Part shown: piece by piece, positions 9,150 through 18,157 of the stretch | Layout: each line of letters starts with the position of its first letter | How positions within the stretch are numbered: the stretch's first letter is position 1 | NCBI GenBank assembly: GCA_965217095.1 | Contig: OZ244235.1 | Coordinates: 744,001 to 808,000 of the forward strand | DNA: 64,000 bases | Source of the DNA: CAYNZV01 sp965217095 | GTDB taxonomy: Bacteria; Latescibacterota; UBA2968; UBA8231 | Reading direction: 5' to 3' | The notes under the pieces: model-generated | Told to the model about the DNA's origin: nothing | What the model saw: the letters and a program-made list of their open reading frames with translations, nothing else | Database searches by the model: none | Translations under genes and position numbers: made by a program

Positions 9150-9300
9150 GGTTCAGACTCCTTTGTTTCTTAGGCAGTATCTGGGAGATGAAAACCGGAG
9201 AAGGGAAGGAAAGATAAGGATTGCAGGGGGAGCGGCAATCGAGCAGGTTTTGTGTCAGCGGCGGTCACGATCGAACAACTTATCCGGGAACGAGGATCTC

Positions 9301-11067
9301 ATGAAATATCTGGTGCGGTTTCTTGCCGCGATAGGCGCGCTGACGCTTCTGGCTGTCGTGCTTCTGGTCATCGCCGTGAGTCTGATCGGGGGTGGGGAAG
9401 ACCCGGTTCCAGAAACGGCCATTCTTGAACTCGATCTGGAGCAACAGTTGGTTGAGTACGTTCCTGAGGACCCGGTTGCCCAGGCTCTCTCCCTGGCGGA
9501 AGAGCAGCTGACGGTTCGCCAGTTGACGGAGGCGCTGGACCGAGCGGCGGACGACGCAAGGGTGGTCGGCGTCTTTGCCCGCGTTGGGGCGGCACCTATG
9601 GGAATGGCGGTGATTCAAGAGCTTCGCGATGCACTGATGGAGTTTCAAAAGGGGGGTAAATTTGCGGTCGCGCATGCCGAAACCTTTGGGGAATTCGGAC
9701 CTGGAAGTGGCTCCTACTACTTAGCCACCAGTTTCGAAGAGATCTACCTGCAGCCCAGCGGAGATTTGGGTTTGACCGGCATCATGTACGAGAGCCCCTT
9801 TCTCAGAGCGGCCATGGACAAACTGCACATCCAGCCGCGGCTGTCGAAACGCAAGAAGTATAAGAATGCGGCCAACCTGTTCACCGAGGTGTCGTACACC
9901 GATGCCCACAGGGAGGCGGTCTCGAGGCTCATGAACTCCCAATTCCACCAGCTGGTCGCCGGAATCGGCGAGGCTCGAGGAATGGAAAGCGATGCAGTAA
10001 AGGCGCTGATGGAATTCGCGCCCGTCAGTTCCCAGGATGCTCTCGACAGCGGATTGATCGATGGTCTCTACTACCGCGATGAGGTCTCCGAGCAGGTGAA
10101 GAAGCGAGCTGAGGAGGGGGAGCTGATCGAGTTGAGGGAGTACCTGCGAAAGACGAAGGATCCGATCGAAGCTGGTCCGGTGATCGCCCTGATCTACGGC
10201 ACTGGCCAGGTGCACCGGGGCAAGAGCGATTTCAATCCGCTGGGTGGTTCGCCCTCCATGGGTAGCAGCACCGTTACCGCCGCCGTTCGCGATGCCGTGA
10301 AGGAAGAGGATGTGAAGGCGATCGTCTTTCGCGTCGATTCTCCGGGAGGATCTTACGTAGCGTCGGATGCGATCTGGCGTGAGCTACAACAGGCACGAGA
10401 GGCGGAGAAGCCCGTGATCGTCAGCATGGGCAACGTCGCCGCCTCCGGGGGATATTTTGTCTCGATACCGGCCACCAAGATCGTTGCACAACCGGGTACC
10501 ATCACCGGATCGATCGGGGTTCTGGCGGGCAAGCTGGTCACCGGGGAATTCTGGAAACGGCACCTTGGGGTTACCTGGGACGAGGTGCACACCAATGCCA
10601 ACGCCACCATGTGGACCGGGGTCCAGGATTACACCCCGCAGCAGCAGGAGAAGCTGGACCAGGTGCTGGACCGGATCTATCTGGATTTCACCGGTAAGGT
10701 AGCTGCCGCGCGGGATCTGACGACGAGCCAGGTCGAAGCGGTGGCAGGCGGCCGGATCTGGAGTGGCTCCGATGCTATGGCCCGCGGACTCGTCGACACG
10801 CTTGGGGGATTGGAGCTGGCGGTGCGCCTGGCTGGCGAGGAAGCGGGACTCGATCCAGAGAAACCTCCAACCCTACGCATCTATCCGCGTCCGAAACCGC
10901 TGCTCGAGCAGCTACTCGAACGGCTTGATACGGGCGCCGGCGCGCAGGCAGCGGCCGGTCGTCAGCTCGCCGTCATCCTCAAGCCGCTTGCTCGGGTCGC
11001 CGCCGAGCTCGAGAACGCCCAATCGGGCGGGGTTCTACAGATGCCGGCGCTAGAGCCTCTGTGGTAA
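9301..11067 (+). CDS. sppA: Signal peptide peptidase SppA, long (67 kDa) form
   Basis: 588 residues from ATG 9301 (GAGGA six bases upstream). The frame is open further up, but this start is directly followed by the membrane anchor at residues 5-29. Two tandem S49 peptidase halves are present. The general-base lysine is Lys188 (YKNAAN) in the first half, and the nucleophile is Ser382 (NVAASGGYF) in the second, as in the E. coli-type enzyme. SppA cleaves leftover signal peptides in the inner membrane with its active site on the outer face. It stands alone on this strand, with convergent small genes downstream. Confidence 0.93.
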   Translation: MKYLVRFLAAIGALTLLAVVLLVIAVSLIGGGEDPVPETAILELDLEQQLVEYVPEDPVAQALSLAEEQLTVRQLTEALDRAADDARVVGVFARVGAAPMGMAVIQELRDALMEFQKGGKFAVAHAETFGEFGPGSGSYYLATSFEEIYLQPSGDLGLTGIMYESPFLRAAMDKLHIQPRLSKRKKYKNAANLFTEVSYTDAHREAVSRLMNSQFHQLVAGIGEARGMESDAVKALMEFAPVSSQDALDSGLIDGLYYRDEVSEQVKKRAEEGELIELREYLRKTKDPIEAGPVIALIYGTGQVHRGKSDFNPLGGSPSMGSSTVTAAVRDAVKEEDVKAIVFRVDSPGGSYVASDAIWRELQQAREAEKPVIVSMGNVAASGGYFVSIPATKIVAQPGTITGSIGVLAGKLVTGEFWKRHLGVTWDEVHTNANATMWTGVQDYTPQQQEKLDQVLDRIYLDFTGKVAAARDLTTSQVEAVAGGRIWSGSDAMARGLVDTLGGLELAVRLAGEEAGLDPEKPPTLRIYPRPKPLLEQLLERLDTGAGAQAAAGRQLAVILKPLARVAAELENAQSGGVLQMPALEPLW

Positions 11068-11071
11068 ACGA

Positions 11072-11317
11072 TTATATCTTGGTGAGGAACTGCTCTATCA
11101 GTCGCTCGAAGCGGGCGCCGTAGATCAAATCGAAGGTGCCCTGCTTGCCGGGAAAAAGCAGTTCGACCTGGAAGCGAAGATTGCCGGCGCGCCGTCTGGC
11201 TTCATGGGGATCTACGAGGCGGTTCTCGATCATATGCGAGAGGTGGTCCACCATTTCGCGGAGCGTCTGGAGGCGGACTGCCTCCGGCCCACAACGCAAT
11301 TCCTTGATGGAAGCCAA
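11072..11317 (-). CDS. Small conserved-looking hypothetical protein
   Basis: 81 residues, charged and helical: a segment around REMVDHLSHMIENRLVDP and a C-terminal stretch RFERLIEQFLTKI. It is placed one base after the aldo/keto reductase stop on the same strand, with ATG 11317, so cotranscription is likely. It lacks a signal peptide, membrane segment or recognisable motif. It is kept as a gene because of its tight spacing and balanced composition; the opposite strand offers no better candidate. Function unknown. Confidence 0.5.
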   Translation of the reverse strand: MASIKELRCGPEAVRLQTLREMVDHLSHMIENRLVDPHEARRRAGNLRFQVELLFPGKQGTFDLIYGARFERLIEQFLTKI

Positions 11318-11318
11318 G

Positions 11319-12191
11319 TCAACTGTCCTCTTTCACCGGACCGTAATGAGGGCCCCACGCTTCTGCTATCCTTCGACCGGCGCGATCTAGCGCGGGAAGG
11401 TCGGGAACTTTCAAGGGCGTATAATCTTTCACCCACGAAAGGTTTTCCTCCAGCTCTCCTTCATTGAACATCCCGATCACCGCTAGGGCGACCCCGGGCA
11501 AACCCAAGGCGTAACGCAACGCCTTCTGGTGATCGTGGGGGCCGTGGGATGCCAGGGCCGACTTCCGCTTCGATTCCGTCGGCCCGGTCTCGTATTTCAT
11601 CGATTCAGCACCACCGTACACCTTCATGGCAGCCACCCCTACATTCCGTTCCACGGCCAGCGGCAGCACCAGCTCCTCGAAGTTGTAGGTGTAGCGGTCC
11701 GCGTAGTTCATCCCCAACATCACCACATCGACCTCGGTCTCACGCAGGATGCGCGCGGCCTTTTGCGGCCGGTTGTGGGCGCTGAAACCCAAGTATCGGG
11801 TCCATCCTCGACGTTGAGCCTCGCGCAATCCCTCCAGAGCCCCGTCGGCGCCCAAGACCTCATCGGAATCCAGGCTCTCCTGGAGGATCTCCAGCGCTCG
11901 GGCGGCAGTGGCGGTCAGCACCTTGGTTACAACGAAAACCTCATCACGGCGCTCGGGAAGCATCTGCCCGAGCTGCTTTTGAGCCCGTCCATATCCGGGA
12001 GCCGTATCCAAATAGGTCACTCCGCGATCCACCGCTGCGTGGAATAGCGCTATAGCGGCCTCATCCTCGAGGCCCAAGCCGGCTGGGGCGGTTCCAAGTC
12101 CGAGCATAGGCACCGTTTCCCCGATTTTCCCCAGAATGCGCTCGGGCATTGCCTTGTCGTTCGTAACTGGTTTTAGATCAATAGCTTGCAT
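11319..12191 (-). CDS. Aldo/keto reductase with an internal deletion
   Basis: About 290 residues from ATG 12191; an upstream in-frame ATG at 12269 would add an unconvincing 26-residue leader. The AKR fold is clear: GLGTAP at residues 31-36, DTAPGYG with catalytic Asp62 and Tyr67, and VVTK with Lys90. The next expected element, the strand ending in the catalytic His (of the form DxxxxH), is absent. QESL at 104-107 runs directly into DSDEVLGADGALEGL, so roughly 20 residues are missing in frame. The fourth member of the catalytic tetrad is therefore gone. Either a real inactivating deletion or an assembly collapse. Confidence 0.8.
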   Translation of the reverse strand: MQAIDLKPVTNDKAMPERILGKIGETVPMLGLGTAPAGLGLEDEAAIALFHAAVDRGVTYLDTAPGYGRAQKQLGQMLPERRDEVFVVTKVLTATAARALEILQESLDSDEVLGADGALEGLREAQRRGWTRYLGFSAHNRPQKAARILRETEVDVVMLGMNYADRYTYNFEELVLPLAVERNVGVAAMKVYGGAESMKYETGPTESKRKSALASHGPHDHQKALRYALGLPGVALAVIGMFNEGELEENLSWVKDYTPLKVPDLPALDRAGRRIAEAWGPHYGPVKEDS

Positions 12192-12269
12192 TCCGGTAAG
12201 CCTGTCTGTCCATGACCGAATGCGGATCGAGATGGACGCAGAATCTAAACCCCATTTGTAGCGCCGCAA

Positions 12270-12413
12270 AGGGAATCAGCCGGAAAAGATCGGCACCGTG
12301 ACTAGGATCACGCAGAAACTAACCCACCTCGTCGAAATATATAATTAAGAGACATCACTTAATACTACGTAATAGTTTTTGGTTCGTTACTCAGAGACGA
12401 GGAGACGGGTGCC
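12270..12413. promoter_or_regulatory. AT-rich divergent spacer, likely promoter region of the large surface-protein gene
   Basis: The spacer between the aldo/keto reductase and the surface-protein gene is far more AT-rich than its surroundings. It contains TATAAT at 12340-12345, with no good -35 box 17 bases upstream. It also has a TAATAGTTTTTGG tract at about 12370, loosely like the TAnnTTTG element of Bacteroidota promoters. A GAGACGAGGAGACGG ribosome binding tract precedes ATG 12414. Which element is used cannot be decided from sequence. Confidence 0.3.
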
Positions 12414-14962
12414 ATGAACGCCATCGCTGCATTGCTTCTGCTGCTGCTGGTTCCATTCTCGGGACAAAGCCAAACCCTTGAACAGCTCGATGCCTCCTGC
12501 CCTCCGATTGGTGGTCTGAAAGCGGTAACCACATGGACGGGCTGTGGGTGAAAGACGGTGTCGTTTTCGCCGTCTCCGAGCGCAAGGACCGGCTGATTCT
12601 TGAGGGTCCCGGTTTTCAGGTTACGGAAGAAACCGTTTTCATTAATAGTAACTTCTGGAGCAACGATCCGTCAGAATTCGATGGCCGCGAACTATCGCTG
12701 GACGAGTTCGCCAAAAGGATCGAAGCCGGAGAGGCCCCTGATCTGGTCACCGTCTGGAGCCTGCCGCTGAGCGACGGCAGCGCAATTGCCCAACGGGCCC
12801 AGTATGGCATTTCGCCCGAACCTACGGATCGGGCCTTTCACTTTGGCCGCATTGAGCACGACGACGCAGGCGGCACGATCCTGCGGGCTTTGGGTGAGCA
12901 TTGGGAGCTGGCGGGGGAGGTGGGAGATGAAAACGGCGATCCCATCGTGGACCTCTTCGGGGCGCTGCTGCAAGTCGAGAAATTCCCCCAAGCCGGTGAC
13001 CGTGTGCGTTTGCTTTTGCACAACGGCACGGTTCTGCGCATCGTTCGCGATCCTCCGCTCATCGGCGAGCCTCATCATGGCTCCACCTTCCTGGAGCGAC
13101 GTATCATCGGCGAGATCTTGCTCGATCGCCGGGCTTTGCGCCTCCAGGGTCCGGTTGTGGTGGTTGGAGCGCACACCGAGTTCTACAGCGAGCGGGGACT
13201 CGGAATCGACCGGAACGCTTTTGCCGACCGATTGAAACCGGGCGATCCGATCCAGGTGGAAGGCGAATACCGGGGGCAGCTCTTTCACGCTCGAAGTATC
13301 GACCTGCTGCAGGACATTCACGAGTCGAGGGCTTTTCGCGAAGGTAATTTCTGGCGGTTTTATGCCGGGAAGTTCGAAGTCGCCGCAGGTGCCTTGAGGA
13401 CCCTGGAACAGCATTATACCCAGGTCGCGGCAGATGCCCCTTTGGTCGACGTGGAAACAGATGCCGGCATCTCCTTTCAGGATCTCCTCCCGGGGATGTC
13501 GGTCAGGATCGAGCGACTGCATTGCACCGATCCGCGGCATACACCGACCGCCGAACTCCGCAGCAAACATTTCTGCGATATCGTGGTCGCCGTGGACGCC
13601 AACGTGCCGATCGACGCCGATGTGGAGATCTACCACGAGTGGAACCGGGGCGGAATCGTCGCGCGCATAGAGGACAGCTTCGTGGGCCGAGAGCTGGTCC
13701 TGCAGGGTCCGATAGTGCGCTGGGATAGGCTCACCGAGATAACCACTGGTGACGGTTTTCCCGCCGACCTGGATGAGCTGCACCCCGGGCAGAAGGTTTA
13801 TCTAGAGATCGTTCCGACCAGTGACCCGCTCGTCGCTTTGGCGCGAAAACTACAAATGTGGAACCCGCAGCTGGGCTACGACGACGGACCAGGATCCGCC
13901 ATCGGCACTATCGATGCGGTTGAGGAGGATCTGATCTATCTAGAAGGAGAGCGGTTCTCCCTGCCAGCGGAAGTGGTCGTCAAGGATGAGGAGGGGGAAG
14001 AGTTGAAGACGCAGCAATTGAAGGGCGGAACCTATGTGGAATTGCGGATTCAGGACACTTCGGTGGGCCGTCGAACTACCCAGATTCGAATCCGGCATAG
14101 AGATCCGCACTTCCAGCCTCAGCGCGAGGAGGAGGTTCAGCTCTTCGACATCGCCAACGATGGCAGGTTGATCCTCGCCGGTCCACGCATGACGCTGGTT
14201 CCTCGGCCCGCAGGTTCGACCCGTGGCACCGAGCTCATCGGTCGTCACGGTGAAGAGCTCTCGTTTACGGAGTTCTCGGCGGAGATTGAGCGATCTCGCG
14301 ATGTGAAGCTAATTGCCGTAAACCGAACCAGCCGGACCTCGGGGTTGGAGGTGGCGTTAGTGGTCCGCATCTACAACCATCAGGTCCCGTGGGAAGAACA
14401 GGTACCGGATGGAGCCGAAGTCGGATACCTCGGATGGTTGGATGGAGATCAGCTGCAGCTGGTTGATCGGGATCGGTGGTTACACCTGGCAGTGGATGCG
14501 AGCGTCAGCCGCGATGGAGAGTTGTCGCCGGTGGAATCCGTTGTTCCCGGATCTACGGTGCGGATCAGCATCGCCTCAGTTCCTTCTGGTTACGCTCGCT
14601 TCTTCGGGGATATCGTCACTCATATCGAGGTCGCCACCGGATCTATTGCGAATGAAAGCCGATCCGGCGCCATACAGGGTGTCATCGAGGAGATAGACTA
14701 CAAAGGCCGTAGTTTCGCGCTGCGGGGAACGGAATTCAGATACGATCCCTTTATCACCACCGTACTGGCGTCGAACGGTGAGCGCGTCAGCATCGACGAG
14801 CTGAGCAGTGGAGATATGTTAGCCATCGAATCCGTTCCGGGTGAGATCCCGACGGCGACACAGATAGTTGTGGTAGGGGGAGGAGAATGTCCGGTTCGGC
14901 GCGGAGATGGCAATCGGCCGACTGCGGTCTTATCATGGCGGCGACCGGCTTCTCAGTGTTGA
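12414..14962 (+). CDS. Large secreted repeat protein, N-terminal part (frameshifted)
   Basis: ATG 12414 begins a clear signal peptide (MNAIAALLLLLLVPFSGQSQ). The frame then shifts near 12500, and the body continues from about 12506 (DWWSESGNHMDGLWVKDG) to 14962. The body holds about nine divergent repeats of roughly 80-95 residues. Each runs as a strand pair of the type 'G.I....l.L.G..f', then a charged loop, then 'L..G..V.l.....' and an 'A..I' strand, as in DUF5666-like small beta barrels. No catalytic motif is seen. At about 14876-14880 a run of five G marks a second shift, after which the protein continues in the next frame. Together with the following entry it forms one protein of about 1,730 residues. 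Probably exported to the cell surface. Confidence 0.7.
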
Positions 14963-17624
14963 AGGCGAAAGATTCGAGGTACCGGAATCAGTCGAGATCT
15001 ACAATGTAGACGGACGGCAGGTGACATTGGCAGACTTGCGGCCGGGGAATCGCGTTTCCGTACACGTGGATGGGAGCTCGGTATCTATCGCTCGTCGCAT
15101 CGAGATCAAGTACGAATCGGAGGAGGATTCCGGATTACGGGTGGTTTCCGCCGTGCTCACTTCCGGATCCAAAGAAGATCTCTACAACATCGACGTGGAA
15201 TTCAGCGAGCCACTCGTAGTCCGACGCAGCTACGTCGCCGTCGATATGGCCTTGCATCCGCGGCCTCCGGCAGGAGATCTCTTGGGATACCTGAACGCAA
15301 CCCGCGACATGGAGGAAGGGAATCGGAGAATCGTTCTAAGGGACGTGCCGCTTGATCCCCAACAGACCTATCAGCTCTCCGTCCTGTCTGCCCGCAGCTC
15401 TTCCGGACGCGAGTTGAGACAACCTGTCCACCTGCTGTTGGGCAACCAGCCGCCGGCTTCCGAGCTGGCCAATTTCGCCGGTTCGATAAGTCTGCACGGG
15501 GACGAGATCGCAGACGCTTCAGTGCTTTTGTTCGATCCCTCTCGCGATATTCTGCAAGTGATTGCGGGCACGAATGTCGAACCTTCCGGCCGTTTTCGGT
15601 TTGCCGGCCTGGTCCCCGGTTCCTACAGCGCTTTTGCTCAGATTGAGACCGCCGGAGGGGTTTCGTTGCTGGAGTTTTTCGACGCCGATGGAGATGGCGA
15701 GCGAGACATAATCACCGTCCGCTCGGACGCCGAGGTCGATCTGGAATACGAGTTTTGGATCGATAGGGCCGTGCCGGCGACCCCGGCGGGACAGGGGACA
15801 GCCTCAATTGACCTCGACCCTGCAGCGGGAAACCAATTCGTATCGGATCACACAGTGAGGCCCGGTGAAACCGTGAGACTGGCTCTGTACGGGTCCGGGC
15901 TACAGGAGTTGACGGGGGTTTCAGCCGTCGTGCGCTTCGATACCTTGCAGCTTTCCTTCGAACGAGTCTCCGATGGCACCGAGGACGAGCTTCATCTGTT
16001 GCGGTCGCGACGCGGTGCCATTCCGCTGTTTCTGCCGCCGCGTCTTGTGGCCGATGAGGTGCAGTTCGGCGGTGCCATACTCAGCCCGACGAACAACACC
16101 GCGGCGACCGGCGACGGGCTGCTGGGCGTATTCGATTTCACCGTCTTGGATGGGTTTACCGGGACGCGAATAGAGCTCGAGGAGCTTGTATTGAGTGGCC
16201 TAGGAGGGACCCGAGATACATTGGATATCAACGCCACCGCGGTACTCCAGGCACCCACGGTAGCTCCACAAGTCTCGTCAAGCCGCTTCTCGTTCGATCT
16301 GAACCCGAACGCCGGCGACGATCAAGTTCCCGAGTTGGGGGACATTCAGGCCGGCGATCGGTTTGAGGTAGCTATTTACATCAACGATGCTAACTCGATA
16401 GCAAACTATTCGGTGGAGATCGCCTACGATAACGAGCAACTGGAGTATCTGGAGTATTCGATCAACGGAGCGAACGAGCCACCCTTTCTTTCCTCAGCCG
16501 GTGGAAGGATCGTGGCGCTGCCGCCGATCGTGGAGAGCGGCTCGCTGGAATTCGGCAATGCCCTGCTGGGACCCAGTGCGGACGAAGCACCGTCGGGTAG
16601 CGGAATGGTGGCTGTCCTCACCTTCGCCGCGACCGCGCGTTTCTCCGAAACCGAACTCACCATCGTCGACTATTCAACGCGGAGCTTCGATGGTAGGAAC
16701 GAAACCCTGGCAACACCTATCGTGGCGCGCCTGACCAATAGGTCATTGGGCGCAATCGCCAAGGTCGACGCCGATTTCGACGACGATCAGCGGGTCGATT
16801 TCAACGACTTTTTCATGTTTGCCGATGCGTTTGGTCGCCCCGATTTCGACCCGGTATTCGATCTCGATGGCAACGGAGCCGTGGAATTTGGCGACTTCTT
16901 TCTGTTCGCCGACCACTTCGGTCAGTCCGCAGGCAAAGCGATTGCGGAAGATCATCTCGTCTCGGTGCCCGGGGCGCTCGTCCTGAGTGGAAAGCGCTCA
17001 GGGGACGAGTTTTCGCTAGAACTGCATAGTCAAGAGATGCAGCCGCAGGCGTTCCAAGCCGTAATCCGGTACGACGCGGACCGATTCAAGTTGCTGCCGA
17101 ACGACCTGTTCCACGAAGAAGAAAACCTGTTGATGATGTTCCCGGTTGACGGAGAGGTCCACATCCTGGGAGGGCAAACTGGAGGTCGCGCCTACCCGAG
17201 CAGCATGCTTGCCCAGTTGCGATTCATGCCCATATCCGCAACCTCCAGCGGGAACTTCTTCGTCGAAACGGCTACCGTGCGGTTCATCGACGGTACCATC
17301 GGTCAACCGGAGCGACTGGGGGCCCAACGAGTACAGGTGCTACCGGCCGAATTTTCGCTGGAGCCGAATTTTCCGAACCCGTTCAATCCCACTACCTCCA
17401 TCCGTTACAACGTGGAAGAAGACGCAGGCGTGACCCTGGAGGTCTTCAACAGCGTCGGACAGCGGATACGGACCCTGGTCGATGGCGCCCACCGACCAGG
17501 AAGCTACGCGGTCGAATGGGATGGTTTGGACCAGCATCGCACAGCCGTCGCGGCAGGGTTATATTTCTATCGTCTTCGCGCCGGTGATCAGGTTCAAACG
17601 AGAAAAATGATACTGGCCAAATAG
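14907..17624 (+). CDS. Large secreted protein, C-terminal part: repeat, cohesin-like domains, dockerin-like EF hands, Por sorting domain
   Basis: This frame is open from 14877 and picks up the tenth repeat (GGDRLLSVEGERFEVPESV) in mid-domain, so it is the continuation of the preceding part. An Ig-like domain follows, then a carboxypeptidase-regulatory-like domain (about residues 190-290), and two cohesin-like beta domains (about 300-445 and 455-610). A dockerin-like pair of calcium loops comes next (DADFDDDQRVDF and DLDGNGAVEF, about 620-670), then a third cohesin-like domain. The last 90 residues are a Por-type sorting domain: NFPNPFNP, GSYAVEWDG, GLYFYRL and final KMILAK. Known role of that tail: type IX secretion and surface attachment. 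Function otherwise unknown. Confidence 0.78.
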   Translation: MAIGRLRSYHGGDRLLSVEGERFEVPESVEIYNVDGRQVTLADLRPGNRVSVHVDGSSVSIARRIEIKYESEEDSGLRVVSAVLTSGSKEDLYNIDVEFSEPLVVRRSYVAVDMALHPRPPAGDLLGYLNATRDMEEGNRRIVLRDVPLDPQQTYQLSVLSARSSSGRELRQPVHLLLGNQPPASELANFAGSISLHGDEIADASVLLFDPSRDILQVIAGTNVEPSGRFRFAGLVPGSYSAFAQIETAGGVSLLEFFDADGDGERDIITVRSDAEVDLEYEFWIDRAVPATPAGQGTASIDLDPAAGNQFVSDHTVRPGETVRLALYGSGLQELTGVSAVVRFDTLQLSFERVSDGTEDELHLLRSRRGAIPLFLPPRLVADEVQFGGAILSPTNNTAATGDGLLGVFDFTVLDGFTGTRIELEELVLSGLGGTRDTLDINATAVLQAPTVAPQVSSSRFSFDLNPNAGDDQVPELGDIQAGDRFEVAIYINDANSIANYSVEIAYDNEQLEYLEYSINGANEPPFLSSAGGRIVALPPIVESGSLEFGNALLGPSADEAPSGSGMVAVLTFAATARFSETELTIVDYSTRSFDGRNETLATPIVARLTNRSLGAIAKVDADFDDDQRVDFNDFFMFADAFGRPDFDPVFDLDGNGAVEFGDFFLFADHFGQSAGKAIAEDHLVSVPGALVLSGKRSGDEFSLELHSQEMQPQAFQAVIRYDADRFKLLPNDLFHEEENLLMMFPVDGEVHILGGQTGGRAYPSSMLAQLRFMPISATSSGNFFVETATVRFIDGTIGQPERLGAQRVQVLPAEFSLEPNFPNPFNPTTSIRYNVEEDAGVTLEVFNSVGQRIRTLVDGAHRPGSYAVEWDGLDQHRTAVAAGLYFYRLRAGDQVQTRKMILAK

Positions 17625-17635
17625 GGATTTCGAAA

Positions 17636-18145
17636 ATGTGGCCTTACAGTTCGGGCGGACCCGCGGCTCTCGTCGCTTTTGGCATCGTCCTTCTATCTTG
17701 CAGCAAGCTTCAAGCGGAGCGAGCGCTGCCGTTCAGCCTGCCGACGGTTGAAGGAACCCAGTTTGTGCTCGAGGAGGAGCTGGGTCGTGGGCCGTTGGTA
17801 TTCGATTTCTGGGCGACCTGGTGCAAACCGTGTATCAAAGCATTGCCCGGTTTGCAAGCGATTGCGAAGGAGTATGCACCGCGCGGAGTGAGGGTATTCA
17901 CGATCAACATCGATGGGCCGCGAAACCAGTCGAAGATCCAGCTGTTTTTGCGCCGCTACCGGCTCGAGCTGCCCGTTCTGCTGGACAAGACCAACGCCTT
18001 GATGAAACAGTTTCAATTCGTTGCGCCGCCGGCGACGATGGTTTTAGCCCGCAACGGCGAAGTGGCCTACAAACGGGAAGGGTATAAACATGGGGACGAG
18101 GCGAAGGTGAGGCAGGTGCTCAACCAGCTGCTGACCGGAGAATGA
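17636..18145 (+). CDS. TlpA-like thioredoxin-fold protein, probable lipoprotein
   Basis: 169 residues. A hydrophobic leader ends in LLSC with Cys22, a plausible lipoprotein site. The redox motif is WCKPC (Cys63, Cys66) within DFWATWCKPC, typical of TlpA/ResA periplasmic thiol-disulfide proteins. PPATMVLARNG carries the cis-proline of the fold. It starts 11 bases after the surface protein and is probably cotranscribed. Likely role: extracytoplasmic reduction of disulfides, or anchoring near the surface machinery. It converges on the outer-membrane protein gene with a 12-base gap. Confidence 0.87.
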   Translation: MWPYSSGGPAALVAFGIVLLSCSKLQAERALPFSLPTVEGTQFVLEEELGRGPLVFDFWATWCKPCIKALPGLQAIAKEYAPRGVRVFTINIDGPRNQSKIQLFLRRYRLELPVLLDKTNALMKQFQFVAPPATMVLARNGEVAYKREGYKHGDEAKVRQVLNQLLTGE

Positions 18146-18157
18146 GACTCGGACCGT

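Noticed and set aside
12533..12570. Reading the first shift of the surface protein as selenocysteine or stop readthrough (TGA after TGTGGG)
   Set aside because: The frame after that TGA is meaningless; the body continues in a different frame, so it is a shift and not readthrough.
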